A DNA stretch of 64,000 nt, taken from Vulcanimicrobiota bacterium. GTDB taxonomy: Bacteria; Vulcanimicrobiota; Vulcanimicrobiia; Vulcanimicrobiales; Vulcanimicrobiaceae. Both the position numbers and the translations under genes were made by a program. Below are positions 50,735-59,092 of the stretch, one piece after another. The notes beneath the pieces were generated by a model. It did not search any database. It was not told the DNA's origin and saw nothing but the letters and a program-made list of their open reading frames with translations. Location: positions 225,493 to 289,492 of the forward strand of contig DAIDHQ010000030.1 of NCBI GenBank assembly GCA_027459645.1, given 5' to 3'. Position 1 is the stretch's first letter; each line of letters starts with the position of its first letter.

Positions 50735-52869
50735 TGGCTGTTCAGGGAACGGCGTCAGCGCCGCAAGGCGGATCGTGGGTTCAGCGGCTGAGCGCCGCCG
50801 GTCCGGTGTTAATCGCCGGCGCGTCGGTGATGCTCGTGCTCTTGATGATCGTGCCGATCCCGACCTGGCTGCTCGACCTGTTGCTGACGTTCAACATCGT
50901 CGTCGCGCTGATCATCATCGGCACCGCGCTCTATGCCGAAAACGCGCTCGCCTTTTCCGCGTTCCCGACCCTGCTGCTGATCGTCACGCTCTTCCGGCTC
51001 TCGCTCAATATCACCGCGACGCGTTCGATTCTCTTGACCGGATATGCCGGACACGTCATCGAGTTCTTCGGGCAGATCGTCGTCGGCGATAATCCGGCGG
51101 TCGGCTTCGTGATCTTCCTCATCCTGATCATCATTCAGTTCGTCGTCATCACCAACGGCGCGGGGCGCGTGGCGGAAGTCGCGGCCCGCTTTACGTTGGA
51201 TGCGATGCCCGGCAAGCAGCTCGCGATCGACGCCGATTTAAACGCGGGATTGATCACCGAGGCAGAAGCGCGACAGCGGCGCAAAGATATTCAGCGCTCC
51301 GCGGACTTTTACGGCGCGATGGACGGCGCCAGCAAGTTCGTCCGCGGCGATGCGATCGCGGCCGTCATTATCGTCGCGATTAATACCGTCGGCGGCTTCG
51401 TCGTCGGCATGCTGCAGCAAGGCTTGAGTCCGGTTGAGTCGCTGCAGAAATTTACGCTGCTGACCGTCGGCGAAGGCATCGTCACGCAAGTGCCGGCGCT
51501 CTTGATCTCGACGGCGACCGGCATTATCGTCACGCGCGCCGCGTCGGAGTCGGACTTCGGCAGCGATATCACCAAGCAGTTGACGTCGCAGCCGCGCGCC
51601 ATCCTCATCGCGGCGATCCTGACGGCGCTCTTCGGACTGGCGAACCTCGACCGCTGGCTGCTTTGGACTGCCTCGGCGGTGCTCTTCGTCATATATTTCT
51701 ACCGGCGGAACATGAAGCCGGAAGCCATGACGGCCACGGCTCCGGGCGGTGGTCCGGCGATCGCCGGCGCGCCGGGGCAGCCGGCGGCCAAACCGGCCGA
51801 GACCGTGGTGCCGCTGCTCTCCTACGACCCGATGGAGCTCGAGATCGGCTTCGGCCTCATCCCGCTGGTCGACGTCAATCAGGGCGGCGATCTGCTGGAG
51901 CGGATCACGCTCATCCGGCGCCACGCCGCGCGCGATCTGGGCATCGTCATTCCGCCGGTCCGCGTCCGCGACAACCTACAGCTTCGTCCGAACACCTACG
52001 TGGTCAAGATCTACGGGCTCGAAGTCGCGCAGGCCGAGGTCATGGTCAGCCGTCTGCTCGCGATGAATCCCGGTACCGCGACGGCACCGATCGACGGAAT
52101 CCCCACGACCGAGCCGGCGTTCGGGCTGCCCGCGCTCTGGATTCCGGAAACCGCGCGCGCGGAGGCCGAGATGGCGGGCTATACCGTCATCGACCCGACG
52201 AGCGTGGTTGCCACCCACCTCACCGAGCTGATCAAGTCGCACGCCCCCGATCTCTTGGGGCGCCAAGAGACCTCCGCGTTGCTGGACAACATCAAGTCGC
52301 ACTACCCCGTCGTGGTGGACGAACTCGTCCCGGGGCTGCTCACGGTCGGCGAAGTACAGCGCGTTCTGCAAAACCTCTTGCGCGAGCGCATACCCGTCCG
52401 CAATCTCGTATTGATTCTGGAAACGCTCGCCGACGCCGGGCGCGTGAGCAAAGACATAGACTTCCTCACGGAGAAGGTCAGGGCAGCGCTCGCTCGGCAC
52501 ATTTCGGCCGAGTACGCTGAGAACGGACTACTCTCGGTTATCACGGTCGATCCGCGTTTGGAGTCACTTCTTTCGGAAGCGGTGCGTCGCGGAGAAGACG
52601 CGTATGCGCTGCTCGACCCGAACACGGTCGGCCGCGTCTATACGTCGCTCACGCGACAGATCGCCGTCGCGCAGAATGCCGGCCTCCAGCCGATCGTTCT
52701 GTGTTCGCCGTCGGTTCGGCTTGCGCTCAAACGATTGACGGAGCGCGCGGCACCGCAACTGGTCGTTCTCTCGTATTCGGAGATTGCGCCGGGTCTGCGC
52801 GTCGAATCGATCGGACAAATTTCAACGACCGATGACAACCCTGATTCTATGGAACCGACGCGAAGCTGA
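50734..52869 (+). CDS. flhA: Flagellar export protein FlhA
   Basis: A 711-residue protein. The membrane domain (1-330) carries the FHIPEP signature GRVAEVAARFTLDAMPGKQL and IDADLNAG. The large cytoplasmic domain follows the linker at about 335-360 and includes FGLPALWIPET and LTEKVRAALARHIS. It is the export gate component that docks FliI/FliJ and chaperone complexes. flhF and flhG, often next, are missing; a PilZ protein takes their place. Confidence 0.97.
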   Translation: MAVQGTASAPQGGSWVQRLSAAGPVLIAGASVMLVLLMIVPIPTWLLDLLLTFNIVVALIIIGTALYAENALAFSAFPTLLLIVTLFRLSLNITATRSILLTGYAGHVIEFFGQIVVGDNPAVGFVIFLILIIIQFVVITNGAGRVAEVAARFTLDAMPGKQLAIDADLNAGLITEAEARQRRKDIQRSADFYGAMDGASKFVRGDAIAAVIIVAINTVGGFVVGMLQQGLSPVESLQKFTLLTVGEGIVTQVPALLISTATGIIVTRAASESDFGSDITKQLTSQPRAILIAAILTALFGLANLDRWLLWTASAVLFVIYFYRRNMKPEAMTATAPGGGPAIAGAPGQPAAKPAETVVPLLSYDPMELEIGFGLIPLVDVNQGGDLLERITLIRRHAARDLGIVIPPVRVRDNLQLRPNTYVVKIYGLEVAQAEVMVSRLLAMNPGTATAPIDGIPTTEPAFGLPALWIPETARAEAEMAGYTVIDPTSVVATHLTELIKSHAPDLLGRQETSALLDNIKSHYPVVVDELVPGLLTVGEVQRVLQNLLRERIPVRNLVLILETLADAGRVSKDIDFLTEKVRAALARHISAEYAENGLLSVITVDPRLESLLSEAVRRGEDAYALLDPNTVGRVYTSLTRQIAVAQNAGLQPIVLCSPSVRLALKRLTERAAPQLVVLSYSEIAPGLRVESIGQISTTDDNPDSMEPTRS

Positions 52870-53540
52870 TGTTGAAGTCACTTTTTAGCAAGTCGGCAGG
52901 GATACCGCCGGCAAAGCTCCCCCAGCTGAACGCCTTCGTCGATGTGATCGTCGGCGGACGTCCCGCGCGCTCGGTCACGGTCGAATCGATCGGCGCGAAA
53001 GGCATCGTCACGAAGGAAGTTCTCGGCAAACCCGGCGAGCCTGCGGTCTTCGTCTATCAGGCGGCGTCGGGCCGCTATCGCGCTCAAACGAAGATCGCGA
53101 GCGTTGCCGCAGCCTCCACGGTCTTCGAGATGCCGAAGAAGGTTTCGCTGATCGGCGCCGCCGCGGCAGGCGGGGCGCAGAAGCGCCAAAGCGTGCGCCT
53201 CGACGCCCTCGTGAACGGGCAGTGGCGTTTCGCGCCCAACGGCATGGGCAGCGGCGAGTGGATAAAGTGCACCTTCCGGGACATCAGCCGGGGCGGGTGC
53301 TCGCTCATTATCGACCGTCCCCTCAAGACGCACGCGCAAGTCGAGGTTCGCATGCAGCTCAAGAACGGGGCGGAACCGCTCGCGCTTCTTGGCGAGGTCA
53401 TGCGCCACGACGTGATCGCGGCCTCTGGAAAGCATTCCCACGGCCTGCGCTTTCACGGCATACGGCCGGCGGAAGACCAGGCAATCGTCGAGTTCATCAA
53501 TCGGCGTCAGGCCGATCTGCGAAGCCGTGGGCTCGCATGA
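52869..53540 (+). CDS. PilZ-domain c-di-GMP effector (YcgR-like)
   Basis: A 223-residue protein. The N-terminal half (1-100) resembles the YcgR-N fold. The PilZ domain has the c-di-GMP-binding R106-Q-S-V-R110 and D138-I-S-R-G-G143, both intact. YcgR-type proteins bind the stator or rotor and slow swimming when c-di-GMP is high. Its ATG overlaps the flhA stop (TGATG), tying it to flagellar expression. Confidence 0.9.
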   Translation: MLKSLFSKSAGIPPAKLPQLNAFVDVIVGGRPARSVTVESIGAKGIVTKEVLGKPGEPAVFVYQAASGRYRAQTKIASVAAASTVFEMPKKVSLIGAAAAGGAQKRQSVRLDALVNGQWRFAPNGMGSGEWIKCTFRDISRGGCSLIIDRPLKTHAQVEVRMQLKNGAEPLALLGEVMRHDVIAASGKHSHGLRFHGIRPAEDQAIVEFINRRQADLRSRGLA

Positions 53541-53573
53541 TTTTTCGGATCGTTCTCCAAAAGGTGAGCTTCG

Positions 53574-53601
53574 TAAAGTACCGCTTTTCTTTGGCCGATG
53601 A
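53574..53601 (+). promoter_or_regulatory. Sigma-28 (FliA) promoter of cheY
   Basis: TAAA (53574-53577), 16 bases and GCCGATGA (53594-53601) match the sigma-28 consensus at 11 of 12 positions. It lies 36 bases before cheY in the 97-base gap after the PilZ gene. Confidence 0.65.
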
Positions 53602-53637
53602 GGTTCAAAGGATTGCACTTCGCATTGGGAGCAACGG

Positions 53638-54000
53638 ATGAGCAAGAGAGTCCTCATCGTCGACGATGCCGTCGTCATGCGGATGATGATCAAGGGAATT
53701 CTCTCCAAGAACGGCTTCGAGGTCGTGGGAGAAGCCCAGAACGGTGTTGAGGCGGTGGAGAAGTACAAGCAGCTCCAGCCGGACCTCGTGACGATGGACA
53801 TGGTCATGCCCGAGATGGATGGCATAACGGCCGTGAAGCAAATCGTCGCGTCGGATCCCAACGCGAAGATCATCATGTGTACGTCGATGGGTCAACAGGC
53901 ACTGGTCGTCGAGGCGATCCAGGCCGGCGCGAAATCGTTTATCACCAAGCCGTTCCAGCCGCCGAAGATTCTGGAAACGATTCAGAAGGTGCTCTCATGA
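53638..54000 (+). CDS. cheY: Chemotaxis response regulator CheY
   Basis: A 120-residue stand-alone receiver. D9-D10, phospho-acceptor D54 (TMDMVMPEMDG), T/S in CTSMGQQ and K in ITKPFQPP are present. Phosphorylated by CheA, it binds FliM. A sigma-28 box precedes it. cheC overlaps by ATGA, so kinase signal and phosphatase are made together. Confidence 0.95.
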   Translation: MSKRVLIVDDAVVMRMMIKGILSKNGFEVVGEAQNGVEAVEKYKQLQPDLVTMDMVMPEMDGITAVKQIVASDPNAKIIMCTSMGQQALVVEAIQAGAKSFITKPFQPPKILETIQKVLS

Positions 54001-54608
54001 GCGGCGGCGGCATGCAACTCAACGATCTGCAGAAAGACGCGCTGAAGGAAGTCGGCAACATCGGTGCCGGCCACGCCGCCACCGCGCTTTCGCAGTTGCT
54101 GAACACGAAGATCAATCTCAGCGAGCCGCGCATCGACGTCATCAAGTTTCGCGACTTGGCCTCGCGCGTCGGCCACGAAAATCGCACGGTCGCCGCGCTG
54201 CACATGTACGTGCGCGGTGAAGCGCCGGGTCAGATGGTCGTACTCTTCGATCGCGAACAAGCGCTCGACTTCGTCAGCCAGTTCTTGCACCGCGTGATCG
54301 GCGACATTCAGATCTTCGATTCGATCGCCGATTCGACGCTGAAAGAACTCGGCAACATCATCGCCGGATCGTATTTGACGGCGATCATCCAGCTCACCGG
54401 CTCGAATCTGCTCCCGTCGGTACCGACGCTTTCGTACGGCACGGTGCAGGCCGCGTTCCGCACGCTGATGTCGATTCTGCCGGATCAGGACGTCTTCTTG
54501 ATCGAGTCGTCGTTCCTGGATAAAGAAAAAGAAGTGGCCGGCCAGTTCATCCTCATACCGGAGACGGGCTCGCTCGGACCGCTGCTCTCCGTTTTCGGAG
54601 TCGAGTGA
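53997..54608 (+). CDS. cheC: CheY-P phosphatase CheC
   Basis: A 203-residue protein with both CheC active-site motifs: E-V-G-N-I-G-A-G-H-A in the first half (about 18-27) and E-L-G-N-I-I-A-G-S in the second (about 117-125). CheC dephosphorylates CheY-P and often partners with CheD, which is not seen here. It starts by overlap within the cheY stop. Confidence 0.95.
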   Translation: MSGGGMQLNDLQKDALKEVGNIGAGHAATALSQLLNTKINLSEPRIDVIKFRDLASRVGHENRTVAALHMYVRGEAPGQMVVLFDREQALDFVSQFLHRVIGDIQIFDSIADSTLKELGNIIAGSYLTAIIQLTGSNLLPSVPTLSYGTVQAAFRTLMSILPDQDVFLIESSFLDKEKEVAGQFILIPETGSLGPLLSVFGVE

Positions 54609-54858
54609 TTTTGCGGGCGGCGCCGGCGCATTCGCGTTTCGGAGCCGCTCGCGATTTCGCCCTCGTGGCGAAATCGCTGCTGCTCGTCGTGGTCCCGACC
54701 AATGAAGGCTAACGCGAAAATGCCGTTTAGGCGCGCCCCAGGGGAATCAATGCTCACCAATACGCGTATGCGCGCCATGGTTTCGGGGCCCCACGAAGTG
54801 GGGGGCGCCCTTCGACTTCGCTCAGGACAGGCTCCGCCTAGGGCGGAGTGCCGTTAAA
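54609..54858. other. Hairpin-rich intergenic region between cheC and cheA
   Basis: I find no convincing gene in these 250 bases. They hold three perfect hairpins: GCGATTTCGCC-N5-GGCGAAATCGC (54651-54677), CCCCAC-GAA-GTGGGG (54789-54803) and CTCCGCC-TAG-GGCGGAG (54832-54848). The last overlaps the only plausible ribosome binding site of cheA. A repeat like that before fliH lies at 54804-54841. Confidence 0.55.
54804..54841. repeat. Short intergenic repeat (second copy)
   Basis: It starts GGCGCCCTTCGACTTCGCTC and ends CCTAG, and aligns without gaps with 31217-31254. The CTTCG-A-CTTCGCTCAGGAC type core resembles short palindromic repeats found dispersed in several high-GC phyla (recollection, not searched). 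Confidence 0.5.
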
Positions 54859-56856
54859 ATGTCTGACGAGCTGTTTAACAGAGAAGAGTTTATCAGCTAC
54901 TTTCGCGATGAAGCGGAAGAGCTGTTGCAGCAGATCGATGGTGATTTGCTCAAGCTCGAAGAGAGCGTCTCCGCCGGGCTCGATCCCGAAATCATCAACT
55001 CGCTCTTTCGCGCGCTGCACACGGTCAAGGGCAGCTCGGGCATGTTGGGATTCACCGACGTGCAGTCGCTCGCGCACAAACTGGAAAATTTAGCCGACCT
55101 GCTTCGCAAAGAGCGCATGCCGCTGAGCGAAAGCTCGGTCGACATTCTCTTTACCGGTCGCGACTTGCTCACCGGCTTGGTGCAAGCGGCGATCGGAGAA
55201 GAAGTGGCGCCTACCGGCGTCGACGAGTATATCCGCAAGCTCGATCAGTTCACGTCGATTTACGAAGAGACGTCACACGTTATCGAAGGTCGCACCGGCC
55301 CCGAACTGCACTTCGAAGAGGCTGCCGCACACGAGGAACAGGCAAGTCCCTCCGACGTCGCCGCCTTTGAGGCGGAGGTCGAACGGCTGTTGGCGCAGGC
55401 CCAGGGCAAGAAGCCGGACGAGCCGTCTGCCGCGGCACCCCCCGCATTCGCTCCGGTCGAACCCGCGCCCGCGCCCCCCGAACCCTTCATCCAAGATTTG
55501 CCGGCGCAGCCCGTCGGCGCGGTGACGCCGCCGATCCAGCCGGTCACGAAACCGGCTCCGGCGGGCGCGCCCAAACAACCCAACGGCGATCAAAAGCGCT
55601 CGTCGATTCATCAGACGATTCGCGTCGACATCGAACGGCTCGACGCCCTGCTGAACCTGGTCGGCGAACTGGTCATCAATCGCACCCGCATCTCGGATAT
55701 CGCTAATACGCTCGAGCGCCTGATGAGCGACAAGGTCAACGCCGCGGGCGGAAGTTCGCAAGCGATCATCGCGCCGCTGGCCAAAGATCTGGCCGATTCG
55801 GCGGCGTTGCTCGCGCGCACGACCAACGAGATTCAAGAGTCGATCATGAAGGTCCGCATGGTTCCCATCGGCCAGGTGTTCGATCGTTTCCCGCGTCTGG
55901 TGCGCGACGTGGCGAAGGCGCGCGGAAAAGAAGTGCAACTCGTGATCTCCGGCGCGGAGACCGATCTGGACAAAACGATCGTCGACGAAGTCGGCGAACC
56001 GCTGATGCACTTGTTGCGCAACAACGTCGATCACGGCATCGAACCGCCCGACGAGCGCGAGCGGATGGGCAAACCGCGTGCGGGCACGATCACGCTCAAC
56101 GCCTATCACGAAGGCAATCAGATCATCATCGAAGTGGCCGACGACGGCGCCGGCATCAACATCGAAAAGGTGCGCGCGCGCGGCATCAAGCAAGGACTGA
56201 TCTCCGCCGACGACCGGCTGAGCGACCGCGAGATCGTCGATTTAATCTTCACGCCCGGCTTTTCGACCGCCGAAGTCGTCTCCGACGTCAGCGGGCGCGG
56301 CGTCGGCATGGACGTCGTCAAGCGCAACATTACGCGCTTGAAGGGCGTTTTCGACGTCGAATCGATCACGGGACAAGGCACGCGCTTTACGATCAAGCTG
56401 CCGCTGACGCTCGCCATCATTCAAGCGCTGCTCGTTCGGGTCGTCGACGAACTCTACGCCATTCCGCTCGATTCCGTCATCGAATCCCAGCGCGTCGAAA
56501 TGGTCGATCTGCGAACGGTGCACGGCAACGAAGTCATCACGCTGCGCGGACAGGTCGTCCCGCTCGTGCGCATCTCGGAGTTCTTCGAATTGGGCGGCGA
56601 GCGCGACCCCGACAAGGTGATGATCGTCATCGTCGGCTTGCAAGGCCGTCAAGTCGGCCTCGTCGTCGACTCGTTCGAAGGCGAGCAAGAAATCGTCATC
56701 AAGCCGCTCTCCGATGTCGTGGGTCGAATCCCCGGCATCTCCGGTGCGACGATCCTCGGCAACGGGTCGATCTCACTCATCATCGACGTTCATTCGTTGG
56801 TCAACGAAGCGCGTGTGAGCGGTAAAATCGCACGCGTAGAATTCTCGGGAGTCTAA
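54859..56856 (+). CDS. cheA: Chemotaxis histidine kinase CheA
   Basis: A 665-residue protein. The P1 domain has the phosphorylated H54 (RALHTVKGSSGML). A Pro/Ala-rich linker (about 150-255) replaces a recognisable P2 domain. The dimerisation domain follows (NLVGELVINRTR). The ATPase has NNVDHGIEPPDER, DDGAGIN and VSGRGVGMDVVK, and a CheW-like P5 domain ends the protein. The missing or minimal CheY-binding P2 is worth noting. The ATG has GGAG 10 bases upstream, inside a hairpin. cheW follows after 7 bases. Confidence 0.96.
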   Translation: MSDELFNREEFISYFRDEAEELLQQIDGDLLKLEESVSAGLDPEIINSLFRALHTVKGSSGMLGFTDVQSLAHKLENLADLLRKERMPLSESSVDILFTGRDLLTGLVQAAIGEEVAPTGVDEYIRKLDQFTSIYEETSHVIEGRTGPELHFEEAAAHEEQASPSDVAAFEAEVERLLAQAQGKKPDEPSAAAPPAFAPVEPAPAPPEPFIQDLPAQPVGAVTPPIQPVTKPAPAGAPKQPNGDQKRSSIHQTIRVDIERLDALLNLVGELVINRTRISDIANTLERLMSDKVNAAGGSSQAIIAPLAKDLADSAALLARTTNEIQESIMKVRMVPIGQVFDRFPRLVRDVAKARGKEVQLVISGAETDLDKTIVDEVGEPLMHLLRNNVDHGIEPPDERERMGKPRAGTITLNAYHEGNQIIIEVADDGAGINIEKVRARGIKQGLISADDRLSDREIVDLIFTPGFSTAEVVSDVSGRGVGMDVVKRNITRLKGVFDVESITGQGTRFTIKLPLTLAIIQALLVRVVDELYAIPLDSVIESQRVEMVDLRTVHGNEVITLRGQVVPLVRISEFFELGGERDPDKVMIVIVGLQGRQVGLVVDSFEGEQEIVIKPLSDVVGRIPGISGATILGNGSISLIIDVHSLVNEARVSGKIARVEFSGV

Positions 56857-56863
56857 CATCGCT

Positions 56864-57373
56864 ATGGCAGACGTCAAAGAAGATAAAAAGCAGCAGCTCT
56901 CCGGCGAAGTCGTTCAGGTCGTCTCGTTCAAGCTGGGCAGCGAAGAGTACGGTGTCGATATCTCGCAAGTGCAGGAAATCATCCGCATGGTCGAGATCAC
57001 GCACGTTCCGCGCGCGCCGCGCTTCATGGAAGGCGTCATTAACCTGCGCGGTCAGTTGATTCCCATCATCGACTTGCGAACGCGCTTCGGCATGCCGCGC
57101 ATCGACGCGACCAAGAGCACGCGCATCATCGTGACCGAGATCGGCAACAAACGCGTGGGCATCGTCGTCGACAGCGTCAGCGAAGTACTCAACATCCCGA
57201 TCGAAAACGTCGAAGACGCCCCCGAGATGATCGCGGGCGTGGGTACCGAGTACATCCAGGGCGTCGGCAAGATGAACGAGCGGCTCATCATCATGTTGGA
57301 CCTGACGATGGTCATCTCGGGCGAAGAGAAGCAGCAACTCGAGCAGATCGGCGAACAGACCGCGGCGGTATAA
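56864..57373 (+). CDS. cheW: Chemotaxis coupling protein CheW
   Basis: A 169-residue protein with the two-barrel CheW fold: VVSFKLGSEEYGVDISQVQE, VPRAPRFMEGVINLRGQLIP, then RIIVTEI and VGIVVDSVSEV. It links CheA to receptors. It is the last gene of this chemotaxis cluster. A GC-rich hairpin without a T tract lies in the 92 bases after it. Confidence 0.96.
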   Translation: MADVKEDKKQQLSGEVVQVVSFKLGSEEYGVDISQVQEIIRMVEITHVPRAPRFMEGVINLRGQLIPIIDLRTRFGMPRIDATKSTRIIVTEIGNKRVGIVVDSVSEVLNIPIENVEDAPEMIAGVGTEYIQGVGKMNERLIIMLDLTMVISGEEKQQLEQIGEQTAAV

Positions 57374-57465
57374 GGCCTCTGGCTGGGCCATGGCGCCCGG
57401 CCACCGACGCCGTAGGCAACCCTTGAGCCGAACCCTCAGCCTTACTATTGCGTTAATGTTGTAAA

Positions 57466-58320
57466 ATGAGGACCATGTTTCGATCGATGCGTTCGTTTGT
57501 TCTTTGCATTGCCGTTGGCGCGGTTACGCCGCTCGGCGTTCTTGGCGCGTCGCCGGCGCCTTCGGGGACGATGCCGCCGGAGATCGAGCATACGTACACG
57601 CGTCCCGTTTGCAGTGCTCTGCAGACCGTCGTCGGCCCGGCAATCGGTATGCTCAAGCAGAACGACCAGACGATCGCGAAAAGCCCGAAATTCTTTAAAG
57701 ACTACTCCGCCGCGCAGTTCAACGGCAGCAGAGCTCAGCAAGATATCTCCGTCTTGCGTTTGGAAAATCTCGTTTCGCCGCTCGCCAACAACGTGCTGGC
57801 GATTCAAAAGCTGCTTTCCAACAAAGAAATCTTCCCCGTGACGCCGCAAACCAACGACGATCGCCGCAAGCTCCAACTCAAGCGGCAATTGGAAGAGACG
57901 CTGGCGCAACAGCAGGGCGCGCTCGATATCATCAACGGTTTCGTCGACACGCAGCAAATGGGGTCGCTGCAGCACGCCGGCATGGGGTACATCAGCTCGA
58001 TCGCATCGTCGGAAGTCCAAAGCCCCGGAGGACATATGCCCAACGGGCTCGCGAACATCAGCAACACGCCGGCGCCGGACATTCCTCAGCCTTTCGACAA
58101 CACGATCATCAACGCCGGACTCCCGACCAATCCGTACGAAATCGATCTGACGCGCATTCCCGGGCTCGCGCTCGGATACAACCCGGTGAACAATCTCAAA
58201 AAAGGCATTGAGTACACCCAGAAAGAGGGCAAGAAAAAAGAGGCCGCCCTCGCAAAGACGGTGATTGAAACCGTTCGCTACTGTCACGGAAGCGAGCCGG
58301 CAGCGCCCTCGAAACCCTAA
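57466..58320 (+). CDS. Secreted hypothetical protein, 284 residues
   Basis: The N-terminus is a signal peptide (basic to residue 9, hydrophobic core, probable cleavage after VLGA near residue 28). The mature part is mostly helical and Gln/Asn/Asp-rich. It has two cysteines (in RPVCSALQTV and RYCHG) that may form a disulfide, a long amphipathic region (KLQLKRQLEETLAQQQGALD), and a Pro-rich segment around 195-215. No catalytic motif is seen and I do not recognise the family. It lies alone between cheW and the SOS-type imu operon. ATG 57466; an in-frame ATG at 57475 is also possible. Confidence 0.7.
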   Translation: MRTMFRSMRSFVLCIAVGAVTPLGVLGASPAPSGTMPPEIEHTYTRPVCSALQTVVGPAIGMLKQNDQTIAKSPKFFKDYSAAQFNGSRAQQDISVLRLENLVSPLANNVLAIQKLLSNKEIFPVTPQTNDDRRKLQLKRQLEETLAQQQGALDIINGFVDTQQMGSLQHAGMGYISSIASSEVQSPGGHMPNGLANISNTPAPDIPQPFDNTIINAGLPTNPYEIDLTRIPGLALGYNPVNNLKKGIEYTQKEGKKKEAALAKTVIETVRYCHGSEPAAPSKP

Positions 58321-58344
58321 GCCTGCGGAGGTATCTCCGAGCCA

Positions 58345-58373
58345 TTGACATCGAACATATGTTCGATTAGGAT
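58345..58373 (+). promoter_or_regulatory. SOS promoter of the imu operon with LexA-type operator
   Basis: Consensus -35 TTGACA (58345-58350), a 17-base spacer and TAGGAT (58368-58373). The spacer is filled by ATCGAACATATGTTCGAT (58350-58367), a perfect palindrome. It contains CGAAC-ATAT-GTTCG, an exact match to the Gram-positive LexA box CGAACRNRYGTTCG. LexA bound here would block RNA polymerase. Transcription should start at about 58380-58382, at the imuA ATG. Confidence 0.88.
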
Positions 58374-58381
58374 GATGGCCC

Positions 58382-59089
58382 ATGCTTCCCGCAGCCGCCC
58401 TTGCCGCCCCTCGCAATAGCGCCTTCGCCGAGCTCAAAGCCCGGCTTTCGCAGCCCGCGGCCCCCTCTGGGATTCCCCTCGATCGTCTCTTCTCGACCGG
58501 CGTTACCGAACTCGACACGCTGCTCGGTGGCGGTATGCCGCTCGGTTCGGTCGTTACGTTCGAAGGGCCGTGCAGTTCCGGACGCTGGAGCTTGGCGGCG
58601 GCAATTCTGGCCCGGGCCACCGCGCGAGGCCTGGGGGCCGTCATCGACGACGGGCACCTCTACCCGCCGTCACTGGAAGAGGCCGGCGTGCGTCTTGACC
58701 GGTTGTTGGTCGTTCCGGCCAAGGGTCCCGTAGGTGTTGCGCGTGCCGTCGATATGATTTTGCGTTCGCGAGTCGCTCGGGTCGTCGTGATGGCGGCGCC
58801 GGTTCTGCGGGCGGCCGTCTGGGCGCGTCTGGCGGGGCTGGCTCATCGCGCGGGGGCCCTGCTCGTGGTGATTGCCGCACGGGCGGCGGCCGAACTCGCC
58901 GGAGCCGCGACCGTTCGCATCGATTGCGCGCTCGAACGCGCGATCGTGGCGGGCACGCACGGCGTGTGGGGCGTCTTTCACGGCCTCGATCTGCGTGCCA
59001 ACGTGCGTAAGCATAAACAGCCGCTACGCGGCGGATGGTACGGCGTCGCACCGGTTCGCTCGTTACGCCGCCTTTCGGTCGAGGGGTGA
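58382..59089 (+). CDS. imuA: ImuA-like RecA-fold protein of the mutasome
   Basis: A 235-residue, RecA-like core related to ImuA/SulA-like proteins. The family opening TGVTELDTLLGGGMPLGSVV (about 39-58) is followed by a degenerate Walker A, GPCSSGRWS, in which Arg replaces the essential Lys, so ATP hydrolysis is unlikely. Other features are GAVIDDGHLYPPSLEEAGV and LLVVIAARAAAELAG. In other bacteria ImuA with ImuB and DnaE2 makes damage-induced mutations. It begins at or within a few bases of the predicted transcript start without a ribosome binding site. imuB starts 3 bases after the stop. Confidence 0.85.
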   Translation: MLPAAALAAPRNSAFAELKARLSQPAAPSGIPLDRLFSTGVTELDTLLGGGMPLGSVVTFEGPCSSGRWSLAAAILARATARGLGAVIDDGHLYPPSLEEAGVRLDRLLVVPAKGPVGVARAVDMILRSRVARVVVMAAPVLRAAVWARLAGLAHRAGALLVVIAARAAAELAGAATVRIDCALERAIVAGTHGVWGVFHGLDLRANVRKHKQPLRGGWYGVAPVRSLRRLSVEG

Positions 59090-59092
59090 ACG

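Noticed and set aside
54609..54858. Small coding genes in the cheC-cheA gap
   Set aside because: Frames there are short, cross the hairpins and lack ribosome binding sites.
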